Shown: positions 20,794 through 30,026 of the stretch, piece by piece | How positions within the stretch are numbered: the first letter of the stretch is position 1 | Layout: every line of letters starts with the position of its first letter | From: Pseudomonadota bacterium | GTDB lineage: Bacteria > Myxococcota_A > UBA9160 > SZUA-336 | Assembly: GCA_003247575.1 (NCBI GenBank) | Contig: QJZC01000037.1 | Coordinates: 38,384 to 102,383 of the forward strand | Direction of reading: 5' to 3' | Length of the DNA stretch: 64,000 bases | Translations under genes and position numbers: made by a program | Notes under the pieces: model-generated | Seen by the model: only the letters and a program-made list of their open reading frames with translations | Database searches by the model: none | What the model was told of the DNA's origin: nothing

Positions 20794-21621
20794 ATGGGCC
20801 GATTGCAGCTGGTCGAGCTGGCCGACCTGCCGAGATGTCCGCAGATACTGCGCGATTGCCTGACCGACTTCCTCTCGGCTGCCGGGAGTGACCCACGGCT
20901 CTACGCGGACTTGGTGCCGCTGTTGCGAAAGGCCATGGAGGCCACGGGGGAGACGCACATCGTGGATCTGTGCTCGGGTGTGGGTGGGCCCTTGCGGACC
21001 ATTGTCGCGTTGCTCGAGTCCAGCGAGGGATACCCGGTGAGTGCGAGTGCGACCGACTTACACCCCAACGCTCGCGGCGTCGAAAGCTTCGAAGCCAAGT
21101 CGGACCCCGACGCCCCGACACGGATTCGGTACATCACCGAGCCCGTCGATGCGACGCGATCCATCCCCGAGCTGCGTGGCTTTCGCATGATCCACAATGC
21201 GTTTCACCATTTCCCCCGCGAGGTCGCGCGTTCCGTGCTGGCTGCTGCCGTGGAACAGCGGAGTGGCATCGCTGTGTACGAGATACTCGAGCGCACGCCG
21301 CTATCACTCCTTGCCACCGCGCTAGGAGTCGTGCGGCTGCTGTTCATGACTCCATGGCTCGAGCCGTTTCGCTGGGAGAGACTTCTGTGGACCTATCTGA
21401 TTCCCGTACTGCCGTTGATGACCTTGTGGGACGGGCTCGTATCTTGCCTGCGCGTATATTCGCCCGCTGAGCTTCGGCAGCTCATCTCCGAGCTTCCCGC
21501 AGGGGCGGAGGAGTATTGCTGGCAGGTTGGCAAGTTGCGACTGTTGGGCCTACCGATCCATGCCACGTATCTGATTGGAATTCCGGGGTCAACGCGGACG
21601 GGAGCGGCACCGATAGCATGA
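20794..21621 (+). CDS. Class I SAM-dependent methyltransferase with hydrophobic C-terminal segment
   Basis: A 275-residue protein. HIVDLCSGVGGPLRTIVALL is a Rossmann methyltransferase motif I, SATDLHPNA carries the acidic residue of motif II, and RMIHNAFHHFP resembles the motif IV region. From about residue 170 to 225 there are hydrophobic stretches (LLATALGVVRLLFM and LLWTYLIPVLPLM), so the enzyme may associate with the membrane. The substrate is unknown. The ATG follows GGAGGG at good spacing. It ends 3 nt before the pseudokinase gene, so the two are translated together. Confidence 0.72.
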   Translation: MGRLQLVELADLPRCPQILRDCLTDFLSAAGSDPRLYADLVPLLRKAMEATGETHIVDLCSGVGGPLRTIVALLESSEGYPVSASATDLHPNARGVESFEAKSDPDAPTRIRYITEPVDATRSIPELRGFRMIHNAFHHFPREVARSVLAAAVEQRSGIAVYEILERTPLSLLATALGVVRLLFMTPWLEPFRWERLLWTYLIPVLPLMTLWDGLVSCLRVYSPAELRQLISELPAGAEEYCWQVGKLRLLGLPIHATYLIGIPGSTRTGAAPIA

Positions 21622-21624
21622 GAG

Positions 21625-24600
21625 ATGCATGCGGCCGAAGCCATCTCGGGATACGTGGTCGAGAAGCGCGTGTCGGGTGGTTGGGGATTCGATCTCTACG
21701 AGGCCACTCGTCGTGCGGATGGCCGCCAAGTTGTGCTCAAGGTCTTCGCACCGGAGCCGGGGGCGATTGCAGCGGCTCGACAAGAACTCGAAGCGCTCCG
21801 TGCCTGCGGCCATCCTCGCATTCCCCACCCGCTCGAGCTTCGGCAGGACAGCGAGGCGCCGGTACTGGTGCTCGATCGAATCCCGGGGATCCAGCTCGCG
21901 TCATGGGTACAAGCGGCGCTTCCGTCCGCCACCGAAGTGCTCGAGGTGGCGACGCGGGCTGCGGAGATTCTCGAAGCGATCCACGCCGCACGCTGGGTCC
22001 ATCTGGGACTCTCACCGACCACTCTGTTCGTCGTGCCCGAGTCACTCGAGGTCTACGTCGCGAGCTTCTCTCTGGCGGTTCCCTCTGCGGCGGTGGTGAG
22101 TCGTCCACGCTCGCAAGGCTACCGAGCCACTGATCCTGCGTTCGCTGCTCCAGAGCAGAGTGGACGCATCAATCACGGCTGCGACGCGCGTTCCGACCTC
22201 TATTCGCTTGGGGCTACGTTCTATTTTGCGTTCACAGGTCGTGCACCGTTTGCCTATGACTCGCGCGAGCGTTTGCTCTTGGCCCACCTAGCAGAGGCTC
22301 CGCTGGTTCCGCACCAGGTCGAACCCAGGGTGCCCCCCGTGGTGAGTGGCATCTTGCTCAAGCTGTTGGCCAAGGAGCCCAGCGAACGTTACGCATCGGC
22401 TGCTTCGCTCAAGTGGGACCTGGATCAGCTGCGCGGTCTTCGGGGCGACTGGCCCCGAGAGTTTGCACCCGGTACCTACGAAGCTGTGGAGAAGCTACGC
22501 TTCCCGAGCAAGCTCTATGGTCGAGGCCCGGAGCTCGAGTGCTTGGAGAGCGCTTTCGAGCTCGCACGTGCTGGACGTGTTCAGGTCGTGTTCGTCGGCG
22601 GCGCCGCGGGTACCGGGAAGACGGCGCTGGTCAACGCGTGGACCCGGAGCGTGGTTCGCCGCGGAGGCTTCGTCGCGCAGGGCAGCTTCCACGTCGGCCG
22701 GGACCGACCCTACCTCGGCTGGACCGAGGCGCTCGGGAGCTTCGCCACCCAGTTGCTGCTGCAGAGTAATGAGGAGCTCGACAGCTGGCGCGAGCGGCTC
22801 TGCGCTGCGCTCGGCAGCCTGGCAGGTGTGCTGGTGGAGGTGGTTCCCGACCTGGGCTTCGTATTGGGTGAAACCGCACCGCCCTCGCGTATCCAGTCCC
22901 GCGAAGCTCAGTCGCGCCTTGCGCTGGCCCTCGAGCGCTTGCTTCGTGTGAGCGGCTCGGCAGAACACCCGCTGGTGATCTTCCTGGATGACGTGCATCG
23001 GAGCGACGACGCGAGCTGCCGCGTGCTCGAGAGTCTCATCGCGGCGGACAACCTGGCTTCGTTGATGATCGTATGCGCATTTCGGAGCGATGCGCTTGCC
23101 CGCGGAGATGCCTTTCTCGAGCTGTTGAATGCGCTCGAGGAACGTCGCCATACCGCACGCCGTGTGGATCTCGCCGGATTGGACTCCGTCGCCGCACGGG
23201 CCTTCCTGCGGGACCTGCTCGGGGATTCCGATCCGGATGTCGGGGAGCTGGCGGATGCGATCCAGCGCATTACCGGAAACGTGCCGTCGGTGATGCGCGA
23301 GGTCTTGGAGCAGCTGCAGTCCAATCAGGTGCTCTGGCGCGACGGCGGCTCCTGGCACTGGGCTGCGAACGCGCTCGCCGCTTGCAGCGTCCCGGATTCA
23401 GCCGTTGATCTGATCACGGAACGCATGGATCGGCAGCCGGAGCCGGCGCGCCATGTTCTCGAGTTGGCGAGCTGCCTGGTGGGAGCATTCTCTCTCACGG
23501 ACCTAGAGCGAATCGAATCCTGGGCTCGAGGTCCACTCGAGAGTGCACTCGACGACCTACTCGAAGCGGGAATTCTGATTCGAACACACCAAGGGTACGC
23601 GTTCGCGCATGAGCGTGTCCGCGAAGCGGCAGAGGGGCGTTTGGATCCGGCACGGCGAGGGCAGATCCATCTTCGGCTCGGGACTTCGATGCTCGAGCGA
23701 GAAGGGGATCTAGCGTCGAATCCGCGGGTCTTCGAACTGGCCGACCACATGAATCACGCACTGGAGGTGCTGTCGCCCGACCTGCGCCTGGCACTGATCG
23801 ACGTCAACCTCGGTGCCGGAAAGCGAGCACTCCAGACGGGGGCTGCGCGAAACGCCATGCGCTATCTCGAGTCCGCGTATCGAGCGTTCACCGATCAGGA
23901 CTGGCGAGTGCTTCGCGCCGTGGGCTTCGAGCTGCATCTGCAGCTGGCAGAGAGTGCTCTTCAGGTTGCCGATCCAGAACGCGCCTTGGCAGTGCTCGAG
24001 CAGCTCGACGAGCGGGACCCCTCCGAGATCGAGTACGCGAGGATCGCGGCCAAGCGCATCGCTGCTCGTTCGCTGCTCGACGGTCCCGAGCAGGTGAGTG
24101 AGTATGGGCTCGGCGTGCTCGGTCGCCTGGGAATCCACTGGCCGATGCACCCCTCGCTGTGGCGAGCGCGGCTGGCGCTCTACCGGGTAAGACGTCTGCT
24201 CGGGGATCGCAGCCTCGACGGCGCCCTGGCGCCTGCTCGCTGCGTCACCTCGCGTTGGATCGCGCAGATGACGGTGATCACCGCATGCGCGGCGCCGTTC
24301 GCGCGCACTGACGCGCGGCTGGCAGCGCTGTTGGTGACGTTCGTGGGGCGCGAGTATCTGACCGTCGGATTCGTGAGCTCGCCGATCGCGACCCTCGCCG
24401 GACTGGCCATGTTCTCAGCGAGCTTCCAGAAGGAGTACACGCTTGCGCGGCGTTACGTCGATGGTGTCAGCTACTGGGAGCAGAAGCTTCCGGATTCGGC
24501 GCTCTCGATCCGCGCGAAGGTGTACCTGCACACCGGGTTCCATCCATGGTTCAGCAGCCGGCACAAGTGCCTGCTGCCGCTGGACCAAGCCGCGACCGTG

Positions 24601-25419
24601 GCCACGGATATCGGTGATCTCGAGTACTCGTGCTATGCCCGCTTGCGCTGCTGCCTGTATCGGATCCTGCTTGGGCAGGCGATCGGCGCCACGTATCGTC
24701 GTCTGGAAGAGCTTGGCGAGCGCATGCGCCGGATCGGTCACGAGTTTCACGGCACGCTCGCGAGGTACACGACGGCGTACCGTCATCTACAGGGGGCGGA
24801 GCTGGATGCTCAGGCGCTCGAGTCGGACCTCGGCGACTACGACCGTCTCACCCTTACGATCCGGTGCAGCTCCGAGCCGGAGATTCGGACCGTCTGGATG
24901 TTGGTTCTGTGCGTGTATCGACGCTTCGACCTCGCCTATGCCGTATCGGAGGCGCTCGGGAGTCGACTCTTTCAGGTGTCGCCATGGGTGCACGTCGCAG
25001 ATCATCTGCTTTACCGCGGACTCGCTGTATCCGAGCTCGCCAAGCAGCGGCGCCGGGCAGTGCGCCGACGCGATCTGCGTTCGCTGCGCGCGGCGCATCG
25101 CTGGCTGCGCGACTGGGCCCATCGAGGTCCGGACTTCCTGCACATGGCTGTGTTGCTCGAAGCCGAGCTCTGCATTCTGGGAGGCGATGGCGAAGCCGCG
25201 CTGCGCGCCTATCGACACGCGGCGGATCGGGCGCGGCAGGCTCAGTTCCGGCATCATGCGGCACTTGCCGAGGAGCAGCTCGCGCGCTGTCTCCTCGGAC
25301 TCGGTCGTATGGACGATGCGCGCGCAGCTGCGTTCGCCGCACGCGACCTCTATGCGGACTGGGGTGCGGAGGCGAAGCTGCTGGAGCTCGACACATGGAT
25401 CGAGCGCAACGGAATCTAG
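21625..25419 (+). CDS. Pseudokinase-STAND ATPase regulator (PknK-like)
   Basis: A 1264-residue protein. Residues 8-270 form an Hanks-type kinase domain with Lys39 (VVLK) and an APE motif. However, the catalytic loop reads HLGLSPTTL (126-134), so the Asp and Asn are lost, and DFG is SFS (147-149); it should not transfer phosphate. An AAA/STAND ATPase module follows, with Walker A GGAAGTGKTALVN (about 324) and LVIFLDDVH (about 450). Residues 600-1264 look like TPR-type helical repeats. Relatives often end in GAF/histidine kinase domains, which are absent here. It is coupled to the methyltransferase gene upstream and shares a CTAG stop with the ABC gene. Confidence 0.85.
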   Translation: MHAAEAISGYVVEKRVSGGWGFDLYEATRRADGRQVVLKVFAPEPGAIAAARQELEALRACGHPRIPHPLELRQDSEAPVLVLDRIPGIQLASWVQAALPSATEVLEVATRAAEILEAIHAARWVHLGLSPTTLFVVPESLEVYVASFSLAVPSAAVVSRPRSQGYRATDPAFAAPEQSGRINHGCDARSDLYSLGATFYFAFTGRAPFAYDSRERLLLAHLAEAPLVPHQVEPRVPPVVSGILLKLLAKEPSERYASAASLKWDLDQLRGLRGDWPREFAPGTYEAVEKLRFPSKLYGRGPELECLESAFELARAGRVQVVFVGGAAGTGKTALVNAWTRSVVRRGGFVAQGSFHVGRDRPYLGWTEALGSFATQLLLQSNEELDSWRERLCAALGSLAGVLVEVVPDLGFVLGETAPPSRIQSREAQSRLALALERLLRVSGSAEHPLVIFLDDVHRSDDASCRVLESLIAADNLASLMIVCAFRSDALARGDAFLELLNALEERRHTARRVDLAGLDSVAARAFLRDLLGDSDPDVGELADAIQRITGNVPSVMREVLEQLQSNQVLWRDGGSWHWAANALAACSVPDSAVDLITERMDRQPEPARHVLELASCLVGAFSLTDLERIESWARGPLESALDDLLEAGILIRTHQGYAFAHERVREAAEGRLDPARRGQIHLRLGTSMLEREGDLASNPRVFELADHMNHALEVLSPDLRLALIDVNLGAGKRALQTGAARNAMRYLESAYRAFTDQDWRVLRAVGFELHLQLAESALQVADPERALAVLEQLDERDPSEIEYARIAAKRIAARSLLDGPEQVSEYGLGVLGRLGIHWPMHPSLWRARLALYRVRRLLGDRSLDGALAPARCVTSRWIAQMTVITACAAPFARTDARLAALLVTFVGREYLTVGFVSSPIATLAGLAMFSASFQKEYTLARRYVDGVSYWEQKLPDSALSIRAKVYLHTGFHPWFSSRHKCLLPLDQAATVATDIGDLEYSCYARLRCCLYRILLGQAIGATYRRLEELGERMRRIGHEFHGTLARYTTAYRHLQGAELDAQALESDLGDYDRLTLTIRCSSEPEIRTVWMLVLCVYRRFDLAYAVSEALGSRLFQVSPWVHVADHLLYRGLAVSELAKQRRRAVRRRDLRSLRAAHRWLRDWAHRGPDFLHMAVLLEAELCILGGDGEAALRAYRHAADRARQAQFRHHAALAEEQLARCLLGLGRMDDARAAAFAARDLYADWGAEAKLLELDTWIERNGI

Positions 25420-27242
25420 TGGAGTGCGGGCAGTGGCGTTGGCTCGGAGCTGGCTTCCTCCGAGCGCAGGCCACGGGTCCAGGTCGCATACATGCTGGCA
25501 TAGAAACCTTCGCGAGCGACCAAGTCGCTGTGCGTCCCGAGCTCGAGCAGGCCGCCGCGCGCGACCACGCCCACCCGATCCGCGGCTTCGGCCGTCGAGA
25601 GTCGGTGCGCGATCACGATGACGGTTCGACCCTCCATCAGCTTGTGCATGGCGCGTTCGACCAAGGCCTCCGTACCAGGATCCAGGCTGCTCGTGGTTTC
25701 GTCGAGAACCAGGACGGCCGGATCGACCAGTGCGGCGCGTGCCAGTGAGATCAGCTGCTTCTCACCCGCGGAGAGCCGCGAGCCTCGCTCGTCGACGACG
25801 GTCGCGAGTCCGTGCGGTAGCGCTTCGAAGCGCTCGAGTACCCCGATCTCGGAGAGCGCTCTGACGACGGCCTCGTCGCTTGCCGAGGGGCTGGCGATGC
25901 GCACGTTGTCGAGGATACGCGTATTGAAGAGAAAGCCTTCCTGCGGCACGACGACGATGCGCCGACGCAGCGAGTCGAGCTCGGCGTCGCGCAGGTCGAT
26001 TCCCGCGAATGCGATGGCACCTTCGACAGGATCGTAGAGGCGCGCGATGAGCTTGGCCAAAGTAGACTTGCCCGCCCCGGTCGGCCCGACCAGCGCGAGC
26101 TTCTCGCCGATCTCGATCCGCAGCGATACGTCCTCGAGCACCCAGTCCCCCGACTCTGCGTATCGAAAGGCGAGGTTGCTCACCTCGATGCTGCCGCGCG
26201 TGGGAAGCTCGCGCGGGCGCGCGGCTTCGGGGACGTCGATCTTCGTATCCAGGAGTCCGAACAGCTTGCGAAGGCCAGCGCCTGCAGACTGCATCTGATT
26301 GAACAGCTGGCTGAACTGCTGGATGGGCTCGAACAGATTGGACAGGGTCAGGATGAAGAAGGTCACCGTGCCGATGGTCGTCACGCCGTCGAGTACGAGA
26401 TAGGCCCCCGCGGCCACCACGAGTGCGGTCGTTCCCGTCCCCGCGATCTCGATCACGGGGAGGTACCAAGCCTGAAGCTTCGTCGCCTCCATGTGGGCTC
26501 GGTAGAGCTCCGTGTTCGCACTACCGAAGCGCGACATCTCGACCGGCTCACGGGCGAACGCCTGGATCACGCGCACTCCGCTCACGCTCTCCTGTAGCCG
26601 CGAGAGCATCCCTGCCACTCGATCGCGCACTCTCGTATAGGTCGTTCGCGAGCGCCGCGCGAAGCGGATGCTCGCCAGGATGACCCCGGGCACTCCCAGC
26701 AGGCAGATCCCCATCAGCTCGGGCGAGGTGAAGGTGAGTACCAGCCCCGAGAGCGCGAGCAACAGGCTGGCACTGATCACGGTGATCAAGCCCGTCTGCA
26801 CGAGCTCTTGCAGTGAGTCCACGTCCGACGTCATGCGCGAGACCAGCACGCCTACCTTCTCGCGGTCGTAGAACGGCATCGAGAGCCGCTGCAGGTGCTC
26901 GAAGACGTGAACGCGCAGATCGCGCAGGAAGCTCTCGCCGACGCGGCTCAAGGTCAGCACCTGGCCGCGATGCAGGCAGTAGGCCAACAGTTGCAGGACG
27001 ACGTAGCCCGCGATCGCGAGATTCAGCTCGTCCAGGCTCCCCTGGCGGATGCCGTCGTCGATCGCGTACTTGATCAGCCAGGGGCCGCCGAGATTGCAGC
27101 CTGTCCAGAGGAAGATGAGACCCACCGCCATTCCGACCCGCGCCCGATAGGGGCGCAAGAAGGGGAAGGCCCGCCGCAGCACACGGTGCAGCGGGAGCCA
27201 CTCGGGAGCGGTGACGTCGCTCTGCGCCAGGGGCAGGCTCAA
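25416..27242 (-). CDS. ABC exporter half-transporter, subunit B (heterodimer; altered signature)
   Basis: A 608-residue TMD-NBD half-transporter. Six N-terminal transmembrane helices precede the nucleotide-binding domain, with Walker A GPTGAGKST, PQEGFLF (Q-loop), Walker B VLVLDETTSS (catalytic Glu kept) and IAHRLST (H-loop). The signature is LSAGEKQL instead of LSGGQ. It overlaps its partner by 4 bp, so the two form a heterodimer with asymmetric ATP sites. This subunit gives the catalytic Walker B to the consensus site. The substrate is unknown; MsbA/LmrCD-type drug or lipid export is likely. Confidence 0.9.
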   Translation of the reverse strand: MSLPLAQSDVTAPEWLPLHRVLRRAFPFLRPYRARVGMAVGLIFLWTGCNLGGPWLIKYAIDDGIRQGSLDELNLAIAGYVVLQLLAYCLHRGQVLTLSRVGESFLRDLRVHVFEHLQRLSMPFYDREKVGVLVSRMTSDVDSLQELVQTGLITVISASLLLALSGLVLTFTSPELMGICLLGVPGVILASIRFARRSRTTYTRVRDRVAGMLSRLQESVSGVRVIQAFAREPVEMSRFGSANTELYRAHMEATKLQAWYLPVIEIAGTGTTALVVAAGAYLVLDGVTTIGTVTFFILTLSNLFEPIQQFSQLFNQMQSAGAGLRKLFGLLDTKIDVPEAARPRELPTRGSIEVSNLAFRYAESGDWVLEDVSLRIEIGEKLALVGPTGAGKSTLAKLIARLYDPVEGAIAFAGIDLRDAELDSLRRRIVVVPQEGFLFNTRILDNVRIASPSASDEAVVRALSEIGVLERFEALPHGLATVVDERGSRLSAGEKQLISLARAALVDPAVLVLDETTSSLDPGTEALVERAMHKLMEGRTVIVIAHRLSTAEAADRVGVVARGGLLELGTHSDLVAREGFYASMYATWTRGLRSEEASSEPTPLPALH

Positions 27243-29143
27243 CGAGCGATCCTCTGGTCATCGAGCGGTCTCGTGTCGCCCGGCGCCGGCGTGCGGACCG
27301 ACAGGATCTGACGGTAACGCGGGTTGTTCTCGAGCAGCTCGTGATGCTTCCCTTCGGCGGCGATGTGCCCGCCATCGAGCAGCAGCACGCGATCTGCCAG
27401 GGCGACCGTCGCAGGGCGATGTGCGATGACCAGGGTCGTACGTCCGCGCATGACCACCGCCATTGCGTCGCGGATCTCCTGCTCCTTCTCCGGATCGACC
27501 GACGAGGTCGCATCGTCCAGAATGAGCACGCGCGGGTCGGACAGAATCGCGCGCGCGATCGCGATGCGCTGCCGCTGGCCTCCGGAGAGTGAGAGTCCGC
27601 GCTCTCCGATCGAGGTCGCGTAGCCGTCGGGCAGGGTGGTGATGAAGTCGTGCGCGCCTGCGAGCCGCGCCGCGCGCTCGACCTCCTCGGCCGGCGCTTC
27701 GGGGTTTGCGAAGGCGATGTTCGCGGCGACCGTGTCGCTGAACAAGAAGGTGTCCTCGAACACGATTCCGATTGCGGAGCGCAGGTCGCGCAGGCCCAGC
27801 TCTCGAATGTCGGCGCCGTCGAGCAGGATGCGCCCGCCTCCCACGTCGTAGAAGCGTGCGATGAGCTTGGCCAGGGTGCTCTTGCCGGAGCCCGTCTCGC
27901 CGACCAGGGCCACGGACTCGCCGGCGTGGATCCAGAGGTCTACCCCACGGAGTACGGGGCGTGAGGCCGCATGTCTCGCAGGTGTCCTCCCATCCAGCGA
28001 CCCGAGAGATAGCCCACGTTCGGGATAGGAGAATTCGACCCCTTCGAAGCGGAGCTCTCCGCGTGCGTGAGCGCGCTCGGGCAGCGGCCGCGGCTGCTCG
28101 GGCTCTGCGATCTCGGGGACGACGGCCAGCACGGCTGCGGCGCGCTCCGAGGCGGCGAGCGCGCGCTGGACCTGGGCGATGATCTGCCCCAACTGCCGCA
28201 GCGGATTCACGAGCAGCACGACGTAGAAGTTGAACATGATCAGGGTGCCGATGCTGAGCTTTCCGGCCAGCACCTGATGTCCACCGTAGCCGAGTACGAG
28301 CGCCATGCCGACACTCGGAATCAGCTCGATGGCCGGTAGGAAGGTGGCCCGTACGCGCGCCGCGCGCATCGCGACGTCGAAGATGTCGCCCGCCTCCTCT
28401 CGTAGGCGCGCATGCTGCGCAGGCTCGGCTCCGAACCCCTTGATGACCCGCACGCCGGCGACGCTTTCTTCGACCACGCTGGCCAGCTGGGCCGCTTCCT
28501 CCTGCAGACCGCGCACCTCCGGGTGTAAGCGCTGTGAGAAGCGTCGCCCGAGTACGTTCACGAAGGGCAGCGACCCTAGGGCGAGCAGGGCCAGGATCGG
28601 GTCGATCGCGACCAGGACCAGGATCGCGATCAGGACGATCAGCGCGTTGGACAAGGTCAGTGGCACCAAGGTGATCAGGTTCTGGATCTGCGTCAGGTCG
28701 GTGTTCGCGCGGCTCATCAGCTGGCCGGTTGGGGCACGATCGTGGAAGGCCATGGGCAGGGCGAGTAGATGGCGGAAGAGCCGCTCCCGCAAAGTCCGCT
28801 CCGCGCGTCGGCCCTGGAGAAAGGCCAGATAACGTCGCAGTCCCGTGAACGTCGCTGCCAGCATGCCCGCCCCGGCGATCGCGAGCGCCCACTGCAGAGC
28901 ACGCCCTGGAATCCCGCTCGAGATGCCGGCGTCGATCGCCTGTCGCACGAGCAGAGGGACGCTCACCTTGCCGAGGCTCCAGCAGAGGCCCGAGCCGACG
29001 CCCAACGCGAGCCCGCCGCGCTGCTCGACTACGATTCCGCGCAGCAGGCGCCAGCCGCGCGCGCGGCTCTCCGTGTCGCTGACGTCACCCGGGGCGATTG
29101 CAATCGAGGCCAGAGTAGCTGGCGCCTGGCTCGTCTCGGTCAT
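27239..29143 (-). CDS. ABC exporter half-transporter, subunit A (heterodimer; degenerate Walker B)
   Basis: A 634-residue half-transporter with an N-terminal six-helix domain and a C-terminal NBD. Walker A GETGSGKST and signature LSGGQRQR are canonical. However, Walker B reads VLILDDATSS, with Asp in place of the catalytic Glu, and the Q-loop is FEDTFLF, with Glu for Gln. With subunit B this leaves one normal site (B's Walker motifs plus A's LSGGQ) and one degenerate site. Overlaps of 4 bp with pdxJ upstream and subunit B downstream show one transcription unit. Confidence 0.9.
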   Translation of the reverse strand: MTETSQAPATLASIAIAPGDVSDTESRARGWRLLRGIVVEQRGGLALGVGSGLCWSLGKVSVPLLVRQAIDAGISSGIPGRALQWALAIAGAGMLAATFTGLRRYLAFLQGRRAERTLRERLFRHLLALPMAFHDRAPTGQLMSRANTDLTQIQNLITLVPLTLSNALIVLIAILVLVAIDPILALLALGSLPFVNVLGRRFSQRLHPEVRGLQEEAAQLASVVEESVAGVRVIKGFGAEPAQHARLREEAGDIFDVAMRAARVRATFLPAIELIPSVGMALVLGYGGHQVLAGKLSIGTLIMFNFYVVLLVNPLRQLGQIIAQVQRALAASERAAAVLAVVPEIAEPEQPRPLPERAHARGELRFEGVEFSYPERGLSLGSLDGRTPARHAASRPVLRGVDLWIHAGESVALVGETGSGKSTLAKLIARFYDVGGGRILLDGADIRELGLRDLRSAIGIVFEDTFLFSDTVAANIAFANPEAPAEEVERAARLAGAHDFITTLPDGYATSIGERGLSLSGGQRQRIAIARAILSDPRVLILDDATSSVDPEKEQEIRDAMAVVMRGRTTLVIAHRPATVALADRVLLLDGGHIAAEGKHHELLENNPRYRQILSVRTPAPGDTRPLDDQRIAR

Positions 29144-29892
29144 GCAGTGTGTCCCAGGGCGCCCAGATAGGCTCTCACCGTGGGCTCGAGGCCCATGAAG
29201 ATGGCGTCGGCGATCAGGGCGTGACCGATCGAGACCTCGAGCAGACCGGGCAGCGCCGCGAAGCGTGGCAGGTTCTCGAGGTTCAGGTCGTGTCCCGCGT
29301 TCACGCCGAGGCCGAGTGAGACGGCCAGGGTAGCGGCTCGCTCATAGGTCGCGTAGGTCTCGCCAGCTTGTCCTCCCCCGAAGGCACGAGCGTAGGGCTC
29401 CGTGTAGAGCTCGATGCGCTCGACCCCGAGCTCCGCCGCCCCGGCTACCTGCTCCGGATCCGGATCGAGGAACAGGCTGACGCGAACGCCGAGCTGCTGA
29501 AGCTCGGCGACGATCGGTGCGAGGCGCTTGCAGTCCGAGGTGGGTCTGCCCGCCTGTCGCAAGATCCAGCCGTGATCCGAGGTGGCCTGCTCGGGCGAGT
29601 CGGGCACCAAGGTGCACTGGGTGGGTTTGACCTCGCGTACGAGCTCCAAGAATCGCGGGAAGGGATTCCCCTCGATGTTGAATTCGCCGGCGATCTTGGG
29701 CGCCAGCGCAGTGACGTCGGAGCGGCGGATGTGGCGCTCATCTGGGCGCGGATGCACCGTGATGCCGTGCGCACCCGCAGCCTCGCACACCTGGGCGGCA
29801 CGCAGCACGCTCGGGATCGCTAGGTCGCGCTGATTCCTGAGCAGAGCCACCTTGTTCAGGTTGACGCTCAGGGCCGGCGGTGCGGGCGCCAT
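29140..29892 (-). CDS. pdxJ: Pyridoxine 5'-phosphate synthase
   Basis: A 250-residue TIM-barrel enzyme that condenses 1-amino-acetone 3-phosphate with deoxyxylulose 5-phosphate to give pyridoxine 5'-phosphate. Diagnostic segments are LSVNLNKVALLRNQR, GITVHPRPDERHIRRSDV, EFNIEGNP, CTLVPDSPEQATSDHG, GVNAGHDLNLENL and EVSIGHALIADA. It is the first gene of an operon with two ABC exporter genes, an unusual partner. The product supplies PLP, which the class III aminotransferase at the left edge uses. Confidence 0.95.
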   Translation of the reverse strand: MAPAPPALSVNLNKVALLRNQRDLAIPSVLRAAQVCEAAGAHGITVHPRPDERHIRRSDVTALAPKIAGEFNIEGNPFPRFLELVREVKPTQCTLVPDSPEQATSDHGWILRQAGRPTSDCKRLAPIVAELQQLGVRVSLFLDPDPEQVAGAAELGVERIELYTEPYARAFGGGQAGETYATYERAATLAVSLGLGVNAGHDLNLENLPRFAALPGLLEVSIGHALIADAIFMGLEPTVRAYLGALGHTA

Positions 29893-30026
29893 GGGACTCC
29901 TCCGAGATTTGGGTCGCTCATTATACGGACACCTGGCCAGGAGAGTCTCCGGGATCCCGCGCTGTACCGGTGAGTCGCTGGGAGCGCTTGCGAGCGGCGT
30001 GCTTCCCCGCGAGAATGGCCCCGGTC

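Noticed and set aside
20303..21121. A 272-codon minus-strand frame across the CWC and methyltransferase genes
   Set aside because: The plus strand has recognisable CWC and methyltransferase motifs and the minus translation has none.
27258..28892. A 544-codon frame within ABC subunit A on the same strand
   Set aside because: It is a shifted reading of the ABC gene, full of Arg and Ala, with no motif, while the other frame has complete ABC motifs.
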